Positions 25,345 to 33,466 of a DNA stretch of 64,000 nucleotides are shown one piece after another. A program made the translations under genes and the position numbers. The notes beneath the pieces were generated by a model that saw only the letters and a program-made list of their open reading frames with translations, did not search any database and was not told the DNA's origin. Numbering within the stretch: the stretch's first letter is position 1; each line of letters starts with the position of its first letter. Source of the DNA: Ardenticatenaceae bacterium (GTDB lineage Bacteria; Chloroflexota; Anaerolineae; Promineifilales; Promineifilaceae). The stretch spans positions 620,001-684,000 of the forward strand of contig JACKBN010000001.1 in assembly GCA_020634565.1 (NCBI GenBank), given 5' to 3'.

Positions 25345-25384
25345 TTATTATACCAATCAGTTAATTAACTAGTTGGTATAATAA
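25345..25384. promoter_or_regulatory. 40-bp palindromic operator/promoter of the ArsR gene
   Basis: TTATTATACCAA (25345-25356) and TTGGTATAATAA (25373-25384) are perfect complements, and the centre AGTTAATTAACT is also palindromic; 36 of 40 positions fit. Both arms contain TATAAT on one strand. The site starts 12 bases from the ArsR ATG, ideal for repression, and could also affect the divergent ABC exporter. Confidence 0.75.
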
Positions 25385-25491
25385 GCCCATTTGTTCTATT
25401 TGTCAAGCCGGATTTTTGTTGGAAACCCGTTAAATAAGGTCAAAAATCTAAAACCTGATACGATCCCCTGCGGAAAAGAGGAACTGATTTG

Positions 25492-27291
25492 ATGACCCGA
25501 TCTGAATTTACCGTGGCAGATGCACATACCTACGATCACCGCTCTACCCTGCGCTGGCTGCAATCCCACATTTTGCGCTACAAGGGGCTGCTGTTCACCT
25601 TTTTGCTCACCACCATCGGCATGGCTTCGGCGCAAAGCATGGAAGCGATCACCGTGGGCTGGGCGTTTGACAGCGTGATCCAAAACGAGGGACGCGCCGG
25701 GCTGACCGTAGCAGCGCTGTACGTCGTGGCCGCTTACGTGGGCTATGGGCTGTTCGACATTGTGAACAGCCTGGCGATTCGGGTGCTGGCGCAGCGCGTG
25801 GAGCGCAATACCCGCGACGAGCTATACCTGAGCCTGCTCAGCAAAAGCCAGACCTTCCACGGCCAGCAGCGCGTGGGCGATTTGATGGCCCGCGCCACGA
25901 ATGACGTGCAGCAGCTCAACCTGTTTGTCAGTCCGGCGCTGGGCACAACGACGGAATCAATCCTCACCCTGCTGGTGCCGCTGGTGACGATTACGACGCT
26001 TGATTACCGGCTGCTCATTGTGCCGATTGTGTTCCTCATCAGCACCTACTTTGCTCTGCGCCGCTACAACGACAACCTGGCCCCCGTCGCCACCCAGCTG
26101 CGCGGCACGTTTGCCGAGATGAACGCTGGACTGGCGGAGACGATTTCGGGCATTGAGGTGGTGAAAGGGTTTGCTCAGGAACCGGCCGAAAATGCTCGCT
26201 TTAGCCACAATGCCGGGGCGTACCGCGATGCCTTCGTGCGCGAGGGCGAGGTGACGGCCCGCTACCTGCCACTGCTGCTCTACGGACTGACGATTGGGCT
26301 GGGCTTTGGCCACGCGCTTTACCTGTTTATGCAGGGTGTCATTTCGGTCGGGCAGGTGATTGCCTTCATGGGCTTGCTGGGCACGCTGCGGATGCCGATC
26401 CGCTTTTTGCTGCGCAACATTGCCACCTTCCAGCAAAGTTTTGCCAGCGCCCGCCGCATCTTGGAGATGATCCTGACGGAAACGGAGCTGGATCAAAATG
26501 AAGCAGGCGTGGCGCAGCAGATGCACGGTGAGGTGGTTTTTGAGGATGTGAGTTTTGGGTATGGGGGGGTGGCAGGTGGCAAGTTGCAGGTGGCAGGTGA
26601 TGGCGATGCGGCGTCAACTTCTTTGGTGTTGCAGAATATTTCGTTTACGGCCAGGCCGGGGCAGACGGTGGCGATTGTGGGGCAGACGGGCGCGGGCAAG
26701 AGCACGCTGACGAAGCTGCTGAACCGGACGTTTGATGTGACAAACGGCCGTATCCTCATCGACCAAATTGACGTGCGTGACTGGAGCCTGGACAGCCTGC
26801 GCGGGCAAATCGGCACCATCGAGCAAGACATCTTCCTCTTTTCGCGGACGATTGCGGAGAACATTGCTTTTGGCGCACGGGCCGATGTGCCCCAAGCGGA
26901 AATTGAAGCCGCGGCCAGGCAGGCGCAGGCCCATGAGTTCATCATGAGCTTCCCCAATGGCTACCAGACGATGATTGGTGAGCGCGGCGTGATGCTTTCT
27001 GGCGGGCAGCGGCAGCGGCTGGCCATCGCCCGCGCCTTCCTCAGCGACCCGCGTATTTTGGTGCTGGACGATTCTACCAGCGCCATCGACAGCAACACCG
27101 AGGACCAGATTCAGCGGGCCATGCACAGCATTTTAGCCGGGCGGACCACCCTGCTCATCACCCACCGCCTGTCGCAAATTCGCAGTGCAGATTTGATATT
27201 GTTGATGAAAAACGGCCGTCTCATCGCCCAAGGCACCCATGAGGAACTGATGGCGGAGAGTGCGGTTTATAGGCAGATCTTTGTACGATAA
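25492..27291 (+). CDS. ABC exporter half-transporter (degenerate-site subunit)
   Basis: 599 residues: six-helix membrane domain (about 30-320) and nucleotide-binding domain with Walker A GQTGAGKST, signature LSGGQRQR, Walker B ILVLDDSTSAID and H-loop ITHRLS. The residue after the Walker B Asp is Asp rather than Glu, so this subunit's own ATP site is probably non-hydrolytic. The next gene supplies the catalytic Glu, hence a heterodimeric exporter. The protein carries an odd insert GVAGGKLQVAGDGDAAS before the first NBD strand, encoded by iterated GGTGGCAG words (26563-26612). ATG 25492 is chosen over TTG 25489. Confidence 0.9.
   Translation: MTRSEFTVADAHTYDHRSTLRWLQSHILRYKGLLFTFLLTTIGMASAQSMEAITVGWAFDSVIQNEGRAGLTVAALYVVAAYVGYGLFDIVNSLAIRVLAQRVERNTRDELYLSLLSKSQTFHGQQRVGDLMARATNDVQQLNLFVSPALGTTTESILTLLVPLVTITTLDYRLLIVPIVFLISTYFALRRYNDNLAPVATQLRGTFAEMNAGLAETISGIEVVKGFAQEPAENARFSHNAGAYRDAFVREGEVTARYLPLLLYGLTIGLGFGHALYLFMQGVISVGQVIAFMGLLGTLRMPIRFLLRNIATFQQSFASARRILEMILTETELDQNEAGVAQQMHGEVVFEDVSFGYGGVAGGKLQVAGDGDAASTSLVLQNISFTARPGQTVAIVGQTGAGKSTLTKLLNRTFDVTNGRILIDQIDVRDWSLDSLRGQIGTIEQDIFLFSRTIAENIAFGARADVPQAEIEAAARQAQAHEFIMSFPNGYQTMIGERGVMLSGGQRQRLAIARAFLSDPRILVLDDSTSAIDSNTEDQIQRAMHSILAGRTTLLITHRLSQIRSADLILLMKNGRLIAQGTHEELMAESAVYRQIFVR
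26563..26612 (+). repeat. Iterated-word insert inside the ABC transporter gene
   Basis: GGGTGGCAGGTGGCAAGTTGC and AGGTGGCAGGTGATGG run through the coding frame between VSFGYGG and the LQNISF strand of the NBD, where family members have only a short turn. The words are in frame and open. Confidence 0.6.
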
Positions 27292-27295
27292 ATTG

Positions 27296-27364
27296 GACAC
27301 GGATTAACACGGATTTACACGGATAAAAGAAAAATCTGTGTTTATCCGTGTAAATCCGTGTCCC
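27296..27364. repeat. Iterated-word hairpin, ACACGGATTT family
   Basis: GGACACGGATTAACACGGAT with a further TTTACACGGATAAA on the left pairs with TTTATCCGTGTAAATCCGTG and TCC on the right. It lies between the two ABC exporter genes, starting 5 bases after the first stop. The loop is AAGAAAAATC. Confidence 0.8.
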
Positions 27365-27379
27365 ATAATTGAGGCAAAC

Positions 27380-29176
27380 ATGGGCATCACCGGCGGACTA
27401 AACCCAGAAGAATACGACCGAAATTACAGCGACGGCGAACTGGTGCGGCGCATTGTGCGCTATTTTCAACCGCATATCGGCAAGGTGCTGCTGGTGGCGG
27501 CGATGGTGTCGCTCATCTCCATTTTGGCCACGGCAACGCCGATCATCATCTCGCGGGGGATTGATTCGCTGGAGGCCAATCCGCAATTGCAGCTTTTGTT
27601 GACGCTGGCCGCCGTGGTCACCGTGATGGGGGCGCTAAGCTGGGGCTTCAACTTTGTCAGCCTCTGGTTTTCGGCGCGGGCCGTGGGCGAGGTGGTGCTG
27701 GCCCTGCGCGAAGACGCCTTCCGCGCCGTCATGCGCCGCGATTTATCCTTTTTCGACCAGTTCGCCTCGGGCCGCATTGTCAGCCGTGTCACATCCGACA
27801 CGCAAGATTTTTCCACCGTGGTGACCCTGACGATTGATTTGCTGAGCCAGATTGTGCTGGTGCTGGTCATCGGCGTTGTGCTGCTGACGCAAAACGTGCG
27901 GCTGGCGCTGATTACCTTTGCCGTGGGGCCAATTGTGGTGACGATTGCCCTCGTCTTCCGGCGGCTGGCGCGGAACGCGATGCAGCAGGCGCAGCGGGCG
28001 CTGGCCACGGTCAACGCCACCATCCAGGAGACGATCAGCGGCATTGGCGTGGCCAAAAACTTCCGGCAAGAAGCGGCCATCTATGACGATTTTCAGGACG
28101 TGAACGAGCTGGCCTACCGGGTGCAGCTGACCCGCGTGGCCGTCTTTGGCAGCATCTTCCCGCTGCTCAACACGGTTTCCGGCATCGCCGTCTCGGTGAT
28201 TATTTACGTCGGTGGGCTGATGGCCATCCAGCGGGACATTTCTGTGGGCGAGTGGTATTTGTTTGTGCAGGGGCTGACGATTTTCTTCTACCCGATTACC
28301 AGTCTGGCCTCGTTTTGGAGCCAGTTCCAGCAGGGCTTGGCCGCCAGCGAGCGCGTCTTTGCCCTGATTGACGATGAGCCGCTGGTGGTGCAAACGGCCG
28401 TTGAGCCAGTCGGCCATCTGCACGGTGAGATTGTGTTCGACCAGGTGACGTTTAACTACAGCACCGGGCGCAGCACCGTCTTGCAAGATTTCTCGCTGAC
28501 CATTCCGGCAGGGCAAACGCTGGCGATTGTGGGGCACACCGGCGCGGGCAAATCGAGCCTGGTGAAGGTGCTGATGCGCTTTTACGAGTACCAGGGCGGG
28601 GATGTGTTGGTAGACGGCCGTTCCATCCGCACCCTCGATTTAAGCCAATATCGCCGCCAACTGGGACTGGTGCCACAAGCGCCGTTTTTGTTTTCGGGGA
28701 CGGTGGCGGAGAATGTACGATACGGCCGTCCTGAAGCAACTGATGGGGAGGTGGAAACGGCCGCACGGCAGCTGGGCGACGGCAGTTGGCTGGCAGATTT
28801 GCCCGATGGCTTACAAACGGACGTGGGCGAACGGGGGGCGCGGCTCTCGTTGGGGCAGCGGCAGCTGGTGGCCCTGGCCCGCGTGCTGCTGCAAAACCCG
28901 GCCATCCTGCTGCTGGACGAAGCCACCGCCAGCATCGACCCGCTAACGGAAGCGCAGGTGCAGGACGCCCTGGCGACCGTCCTGCAAAACCGGACCAGCA
29001 TCATCATCGCCCACCGCCTCTCCACGGTGCGCGCCGCCGACCGGATCATCGTCCTGCGCGACGGGCAGATCATTGAGGAAGGCAACCACGACGCGCTACT
29101 GGCCCAAAACGGCCATTACGCCGAACTGTACACCACCTACTTCCGCCACCAGTCGCTAGAATATCGGCCGTGGTGA
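27380..29176 (+). CDS. ABC exporter half-transporter (catalytic subunit)
   Basis: 598 residues: membrane domain followed by an NBD with Walker A GHTGAGKSS, signature LSLGQRQL, Walker B ILLLDEATASID (catalytic Glu present) and H-loop IAHRLS. Its signature is altered (LSLGQ instead of LSGGQ), the mirror image of the partner's altered Walker B. The two proteins would therefore form one normal and one degenerate ATP site, as in TM287/288-type heterodimers. The start MGITGG at 27380 is chosen because GAGGC lies upstream and the earlier codons are part of the repeat hairpin. Substrate unknown. Confidence 0.9.
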   Translation: MGITGGLNPEEYDRNYSDGELVRRIVRYFQPHIGKVLLVAAMVSLISILATATPIIISRGIDSLEANPQLQLLLTLAAVVTVMGALSWGFNFVSLWFSARAVGEVVLALREDAFRAVMRRDLSFFDQFASGRIVSRVTSDTQDFSTVVTLTIDLLSQIVLVLVIGVVLLTQNVRLALITFAVGPIVVTIALVFRRLARNAMQQAQRALATVNATIQETISGIGVAKNFRQEAAIYDDFQDVNELAYRVQLTRVAVFGSIFPLLNTVSGIAVSVIIYVGGLMAIQRDISVGEWYLFVQGLTIFFYPITSLASFWSQFQQGLAASERVFALIDDEPLVVQTAVEPVGHLHGEIVFDQVTFNYSTGRSTVLQDFSLTIPAGQTLAIVGHTGAGKSSLVKVLMRFYEYQGGDVLVDGRSIRTLDLSQYRRQLGLVPQAPFLFSGTVAENVRYGRPEATDGEVETAARQLGDGSWLADLPDGLQTDVGERGARLSLGQRQLVALARVLLQNPAILLLDEATASIDPLTEAQVQDALATVLQNRTSIIIAHRLSTVRAADRIIVLRDGQIIEEGNHDALLAQNGHYAELYTTYFRHQSLEYRPW

Positions 29177-29216
29177 TTACATCATGATCCAATTGGTTAA
29201 AACGTTAGTTGCAGAT

Positions 29217-30887
29217 TTACGTGATTAGATTTTTAACTTTATCAATTAACGCATTTAGTTTTGCCTCTGCTACCCTTGCCTGTTGATAACGAAGCATGAC
29301 ATGCTGTGGCTTTCTATGTTTTCGCTTTGACTGCACCTTATCTATTCCCAGAAAATCTTCAATATCATCATGGAAAAGATCAATTTTCCGAGTGTATTCA
29401 TTACGGCTATCCGTAATTAATTGAAAAACTGCGGGATGTGGGTCTTTACCATTATCACCATCGAGTAAAACTGAATGGGGAATTTTCAGGTGCTTACAAA
29501 TATTCATGAAGCGATGCATGTTAAATTTCCCCATACTGTCAAGTACAAAAACACCACCGTGTGGCATGATTATTTTATTTGTATCAAACAAGTGATTAAG
29601 GAAAACTCTTTCAGTTGGCCCTTCAACAATTAATACTTGTGCAGCAAAGAACATTCCACACCGTTCAGGATTTAACCAGAGAAAATATTTTATACTTTCC
29701 ATTTCATCCAAATAATCATCAGCCACAGCTGCATATTTTGTCCCAGACAAAATTTGATTGATTTTTCGATTATCAGTAAGAATTTCATCGAAGTCAGATC
29801 TAGCTATCTGCCCACAGACTGTACAATTTGTAGGACGAGACAGTCTGATTATGGACGGTAAATCGTGTGTGTTTTGAGACACAAAACGCGCTGAATGGGA
29901 AGAAATAAAAACTTGGTTTTCTTGTTGTTCTCCAAACTTTCGAAGATCTCTGCTCAAGCTATCTTGTTGGGTTGGATGCAAAAAAGCCTCAGGTTCCTCA
30001 AAGAGCAGAAGCGTCATATCCGGAGTAAAATCTTTTTTCATCGGTGCGCGATTTGCACCTTGAAACTGGACGGCCAAGCGGATCAACGTATAAATTAAGT
30101 GACGTTGAAAACCATGTCCTTGTTGATCTGCTGATATACGTTCATTTAGACGATTGTCAACTACTTTGAAATTTACTAGGTTCTTAATGATGGTTGATTC
30201 ATCTGGAGCTGATAAGTCAAACTCAAAAGACATATCCCATCCAGTAATTGAATTTGAAATAGCTGTCTCTAATGCTGATAAAGACCTATCATCTGCCGTT
30301 TTCTCGTTCTTTATATCTCGCGCAAATTCACTAAATCGCTCTGTAAATGCTGTAAAAGAGGCACTGTCCTCTAAAACTTCGGTTGTAATTTTGGTTACAA
30401 GGTCGCGAAGAGGAGATGGGCCTGTTAATTTTGTATTCTCCTCAAGTTTGCTCACCGCTGGAATATAGATAATTGTGCCTAATTTTCCTTGTTGTACACC
30501 TCGTGCTCCATAAAAAAGGGAATCCGAAAGCACCTCACCTTCGAAAGCATAAATTCCTGGTTTTCTACCATTTTCAGAATAAAGGATTTTACGAACCCTC
30601 AAGCGGTTCTCAGGTTGAAGATAGTCTTGTTTCAGTGAGTTGGCTTCATCGTCTGTCAATTTATAAACTATGTCTATCCAAACTTCCGTATCTTTTGTTT
30701 GCATCAATGGTCTATCACGTTGTGCAATAAACTTGTAGCCATCTTTTTCATAAAAAACTCGCAATGCATCGACTAAATTGCTTTTGCCTGTGTTATTAGC
30801 ACCAACGAGCAACGAATAACTCCCTAAACTAATCTTTGCATCATCAATTGATCGAAAGTTATGTATAGTGATTGATTCTATCTGCAT
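29217..30887 (-). CDS. OLD-family ATPase/TOPRIM nuclease
   Basis: 556 residues. The N-terminal SMC-like ATPase begins ITIHNFRSIDDAKISL with Walker A GANNTGKSN at 29-37. Later come the ABC-type LLFEEPEAFLHP (Walker B) and ISSHSARFVS. A C-terminal TOPRIM domain follows with LIVEGPTERVFL (Glu) and the metal-binding LLDGDNG. These are the hallmarks of OLD nucleases, which cut DNA and often act in phage defence. No UvrD-like GajB gene is adjacent, so it is a solo (class 1) type. The gene is AT-rich and lacks ACGGCCGT, suggesting import. Confidence 0.85.
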   Translation of the reverse strand: MQIESITIHNFRSIDDAKISLGSYSLLVGANNTGKSNLVDALRVFYEKDGYKFIAQRDRPLMQTKDTEVWIDIVYKLTDDEANSLKQDYLQPENRLRVRKILYSENGRKPGIYAFEGEVLSDSLFYGARGVQQGKLGTIIYIPAVSKLEENTKLTGPSPLRDLVTKITTEVLEDSASFTAFTERFSEFARDIKNEKTADDRSLSALETAISNSITGWDMSFEFDLSAPDESTIIKNLVNFKVVDNRLNERISADQQGHGFQRHLIYTLIRLAVQFQGANRAPMKKDFTPDMTLLLFEEPEAFLHPTQQDSLSRDLRKFGEQQENQVFISSHSARFVSQNTHDLPSIIRLSRPTNCTVCGQIARSDFDEILTDNRKINQILSGTKYAAVADDYLDEMESIKYFLWLNPERCGMFFAAQVLIVEGPTERVFLNHLFDTNKIIMPHGGVFVLDSMGKFNMHRFMNICKHLKIPHSVLLDGDNGKDPHPAVFQLITDSRNEYTRKIDLFHDDIEDFLGIDKVQSKRKHRKPQHVMLRYQQARVAEAKLNALIDKVKNLIT

Positions 30888-31031
30888 TTTTATCCTCAGG
30901 ATTTAATCGTTTTGAAACACGAGAGTATTTAGCCCCCTGCTCTTGCAAGGTCTTCGGCCAGTGCAAAATCTTACCCGGCTGCGGCCTCGGCCTCTGGCCG
31001 CGCCGCCTACTTTGTCATTTGGAACGCTTGG

Positions 31032-31040
31032 ATTTTAGCA
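31032..31040 (-). promoter_or_regulatory. Extended -10 promoter, TGCTAAAAT (OLD gene)
   Basis: The minus strand reads TTATGCTAAAATCCAAGCG, an extended -10 (TGnTAAAAT) about 140 bases before the OLD gene. Near-identical blocks precede minus-strand genes at 33027, 33429 and 40557. Confidence 0.5.
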
Positions 31041-31074
31041 TAAGTTGGGTGGGTAAACGGCGTACTATAAACGG

Positions 31075-31437
31075 TTAAAGCGGTAAAACACGCGCTCTGG
31101 ACTTTCGTTCATCCAGCACAATGAGTGCACCAGCTTCCAAAATAGATTGGTGTTGCCGAATGGCAGCAAAAAGCAGCGCTTTTAGCTTTTGTGGGGTCAC
31201 ATCTTGGGTTCGGACTTGAATTACAGAGGGGGCCTGTGCTTTGGTGGCCGCCAGAATTGCGCCAAAATCAAGATCATGCGTAAAAACAATGTGCTTGGTT
31301 CTTTTGGCCCAAGCCATTATTTCTTCATCTGGAGCATTAGCCGCGCCAATTGATGACCAGTGAACCGCCTCCCAGCCATTTTCTTGAAAAGCATCCACCC
31401 AAACGGGCGGCAAATTCATGTCAATGACAAACTTCAT
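31075..31437 (-). CDS. DUF5615 PIN-like toxin
   Basis: 120 residues with the PIN-like acidic layout MKFVIDMNLPP (first Asp), PDEEIMAWAKR and VFTHDLDFGAIL (second acidic cluster), as in DUF5615 proteins (Mut7-C/PIN-like RNases). It overlaps the upstream DUF433 gene by 4 bases. DUF433/DUF5615 pairs are predicted toxin-antitoxin modules. Confidence 0.85.
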   Translation of the reverse strand: MKFVIDMNLPPVWVDAFQENGWEAVHWSSIGAANAPDEEIMAWAKRTKHIVFTHDLDFGAILAATKAQAPSVIQVRTQDVTPQKLKALLFAAIRQHQSILEAGALIVLDERKSRARVLPL

Positions 31438-31664
31438 GCGCTGGCAAAAGGAATATCAATTTCTTCGGCACGCCAAGCAGCATACGCCAGCGCTTCGGAA
31501 ATGTCTTCGGCCTCAAGGTAGGGGTACAGTTCTAAAATTTGCGCGTTGGTGTAGCCAGAAGCCACTAAACCAACCAATGTCCCTACCGTCACGCGCATAC
31601 CGCGAATGGTGGGTTTGCCTCCCATAACATTTGGATTAAAGGTGATTCGATTTAGTTCAGGCAT
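31434..31664 (-). CDS. DUF433 antitoxin
   Basis: 76 residues: RITFNPNVMGGKPTIRGMRVTV, then LVASGYTNAQILELYPYLEAEDISEALAYAAW, the complete DUF433 signature with a winged-helix-like region. The ATG 31664 was chosen by family alignment; the long upstream frame belongs to the mazF region. Overlaps the DUF5615 toxin gene by 4 bases (ATGA). Confidence 0.85.
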   Translation of the reverse strand: MPELNRITFNPNVMGGKPTIRGMRVTVGTLVGLVASGYTNAQILELYPYLEAEDISEALAYAAWRAEEIDIPFASA

Positions 31665-31741
31665 TTTGTTTAACCTCGCTGTGTGCATCAGTATAGCATA
31701 GGTTGTTCTACGCTGGTGTGATTTACATGTTGGCCGGGAAA

Positions 31742-31807
31742 TGGGCGACGCAATCGGAGCAACGGCCGTTCGCTTTTCACAGACCTTTCCCGATTGCATC
31801 GCCCCTA
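31742..31807. repeat. GGGCGACGCAATCGG hairpin, copy 1
   Basis: Arms GGGCGACGCAATCGG and CCGATTGCATCGCCC pair at 14 of 15 positions around a loop with ACGGCCGT and TTTTCACAGACC. It abuts the mazF stop codon. A second copy in the same orientation lies at 32587-32651, so the two direct copies bracket mazEF. Confidence 0.75.
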
Positions 31808-32149
31808 CTATCTCTGTACTTCCAACAAAACAGTCAATTTTGCCAAAACCTGCTGCTGAATCCGCGCGGGCAGTTGGGCAATGTACTCTGCCTGCCGCAC
31901 GCGCCAATCCATGCTTTTAACCTGGTCCGCCAAAATCACGCCAGTTACCCCTAAACCAGCCGGAATCTTGACTTCAAATGGGTATCCTTTTTCCTGGTTG
32001 GTGATGGGGCACAAAATAGCCAGCCCCACCTTGCCGTTGTAGCTGGCTGGCGACAAAACCAGCGCCGGGCGTCGCCCTGCCTGTTCGTGCCCGGCCTGCG
32101 GATTAAACGTCAGCCAGATCAAATCGCCCTGGTTGGGTACGTAGGCCAT
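31808..32149 (-). CDS. mazF: MazF endoribonuclease toxin
   Basis: 113 residues, classic MazF: YVPNQGDLIWLTFNPQAGHEQAGRRPALVLSP at the start and the middle ILCPITNQEKGYPFEV with the catalytic Thr/Arg region, then GVILADQVKSMDWR. Cleaves mRNA at short sequence motifs when freed from MazE. The start overlaps the mazE stop by one base. Confidence 0.92.
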   Translation of the reverse strand: MAYVPNQGDLIWLTFNPQAGHEQAGRRPALVLSPASYNGKVGLAILCPITNQEKGYPFEVKIPAGLGVTGVILADQVKSMDWRVRQAEYIAQLPARIQQQVLAKLTVLLEVQR

Positions 32150-32391
32150 TACCAGGCCTCACCGCCAACGGCCGTTCCCGTCTCCACTTCCTCATGCAGA
32201 TTTTCATCTGTAATTTGGGCCAACAGTTCTTCGAGGGTTAGGGTTGGTTCAGGCAACGGTTTAATCACCATCTGGCCATCCTCAACCGCAATCTCAACCT
32301 CACTGTCGGTTTTGATGTCTAACTGTTCTGCCAGCAGTTTAGGAATTCGTAAAGCCAGGCTATTGCCCCACTTTTTTATTTGCGTTTGCAT
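32149..32391 (-). CDS. mazE: MazE-type antitoxin (AbrB fold)
   Basis: 80 residues. The N-terminal swapped-hairpin AbrB domain reads MQTQIKKWGNSLALRIPKLL and is followed by a flexible acidic C-terminus that would wrap MazF. Ribosome site GAGGTGAGG lies just upstream. Pair with mazF overlaps by one base. The pair is bracketed by two GGGCGACGCAATCGG hairpins. Confidence 0.92.
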   Translation of the reverse strand: MQTQIKKWGNSLALRIPKLLAEQLDIKTDSEVEIAVEDGQMVIKPLPEPTLTLEELLAQITDENLHEEVETGTAVGGEAW

Positions 32392-32506
32392 ACCTCACCT
32401 CGCCAAATGTATATACAAAGATGATACAATAGTTGGCAGTGAAAAACAATATGGGAATTTTTACGGCCGTTCCCCCAAACCCTCAAAATACCAATCACCC
32501 ACGGTA

Positions 32507-32571
32507 GGGGCGATGCGCTGGGGTGACACCCTCGTCACACGAGCAACCATCTCTCCCAGCGCGTCGCCCGT
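32507..32571. repeat. GGGCGAYGCGCTGGG hairpin
   Basis: GGGCGATGCGCTGGG (left) pairs with CCCAGCGCGTCGCCC (right). The first half of the arm is shared with the GGGCGACGCAATCGG hairpins at 31742 and 32587, so it looks like a variant of the same family. Confidence 0.65.
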
Positions 32572-32586
32572 TGGTTGCCCAGGTCT

Positions 32587-32651
32587 GGGGCGACGCAATC
32601 GGAGAAACGGTGTTTTGTTTTTCACAGACCATATCCGATTGCATGGCCCCT
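32587..32651. repeat. GGGCGACGCAATCGG hairpin, copy 2
   Basis: GGGGCGACGCAATCGGA and TCCGATTGCATGGCCCC as arms, with TTTTTCACAGACC in the loop as in copy 1. It ends in the stop codon region of the small membrane protein gene at 32650. Together with the 32507 copy it fills most of the gap 32392-32649. Confidence 0.75.
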
Positions 32652-32907
32652 ACTTGGGTGTTGTTTTGGGGGAATAATGCCGACTAATGGTTATGATCAC
32701 GGCTAAACCTGTGCTGCCCAAAAGAATAGGCACAACCAGATCGGGCATTTGTTGATTAACCAACCAGAGGACAGTGCAAATTAACATGCCCGTTAGCTGT
32801 ATGATCAAAGCCAACGCCGCTGTTTTTCGTAGATAAATAAGCCAGCAGAGGGCAATAAACAGTAGTGCTGCAAAACCCCCTAAGCCAAGATTTAGAAATG
32901 GATTCAT
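32650..32907 (-). CDS. Small membrane protein, three predicted helices
   Basis: 85 residues, mostly hydrophobic, with segments about 8-26, 29-50 and 54-74. The ATG has AAGGGG upstream. An extended -10 (TGCTAAAAT) lies at 33027-33035 on the minus strand. No family recognised; probably real because it has ribosome and promoter sites. Confidence 0.5.
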   Translation of the reverse strand: MNPFLNLGLGGFAALLFIALCWLIYLRKTAALALIIQLTGMLICTVLWLVNQQMPDLVVPILLGSTGLAVIITISRHYSPKTTPK

Positions 32908-33026
32908 GCAAACGTCCCCTTACCGTTAGAGAGATTTTTCATTGGGCTGCAACCAAATGTTAGCAAACACATCGGTTGCGGTCCGCGTCTCGCCGTAACT
33001 TTGGACACACACCCTAGAACACTTTG

Positions 33027-33035
33027 ATTTTAGCA
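33027..33035 (-). promoter_or_regulatory. Extended -10 promoter, TGCTAAAAT (32650-32907 gene)
   Basis: The minus strand reads CGTATGCTAAAATCAAAGTG. Same block as at 31032 and 40557. Confidence 0.5.
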
Positions 33036-33066
33036 TACGGTTGAGGGCATTAATACCCACCAGAGA

Positions 33067-33387
33067 CTAACGACGGCCGTAATAAAACCAGAGAAAGATC
33101 AGCAAGGCCAGGCCAAATAAGGGATAAAACTGATACCCTGTCACGATGAATATGAATGCCACAAAAAAGATGAAATTTTTGAGAAAATTTTCTTCACGGC
33201 TTAGTGGTTTTGCACGGCTTTTACCCTGCAATACCGTTTGAATGTCGCGTCGGACCGAATAAAAAACGAAAACAACCGCTATGGGAATCACCAGCGTGTA
33301 GGGAAAGCGCAGTTGGGAAAAGAAAAATAAGCCCAGCGACACCAAAACAAGTAGAACAATCACAAAAGTAGACGTAGAACGCTTCAT
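33067..33387 (-). CDS. Small membrane protein
   Basis: 106 residues with N-terminal hydrophobic segments (about 7-25 and 28-45), a short charged middle with RRDIQTVLQGKSRAKPLSREENF, and a hydrophobic C-terminus (about 72-103). Function unknown. A promoter block TACTAAAAT lies about 42 bases upstream. One ACGGCCGT at the 3' end. Confidence 0.5.
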   Translation of the reverse strand: MKRSTSTFVIVLLVLVSLGLFFFSQLRFPYTLVIPIAVVFVFYSVRRDIQTVLQGKSRAKPLSREENFLKNFIFFVAFIFIVTGYQFYPLFGLALLIFLWFYYGRR

Positions 33388-33428
33388 AGCTGACCTATAT
33401 TTGACACGACGGGGTTATAAATCTCTGA

Positions 33429-33437
33429 ATTTTAGTA
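33429..33437 (-). promoter_or_regulatory. -10 promoter block TACTAAAAT (33067-33387 gene)
   Basis: The minus strand reads CCACCCCACTTATACTAAAATTCAG, nearly the same as the block at 31032. An ACGGCCGT lies near the expected -35. Confidence 0.5.
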
Positions 33438-33466
33438 TAAGTGGGGTGGAGAAAACGGCCGTTCCT

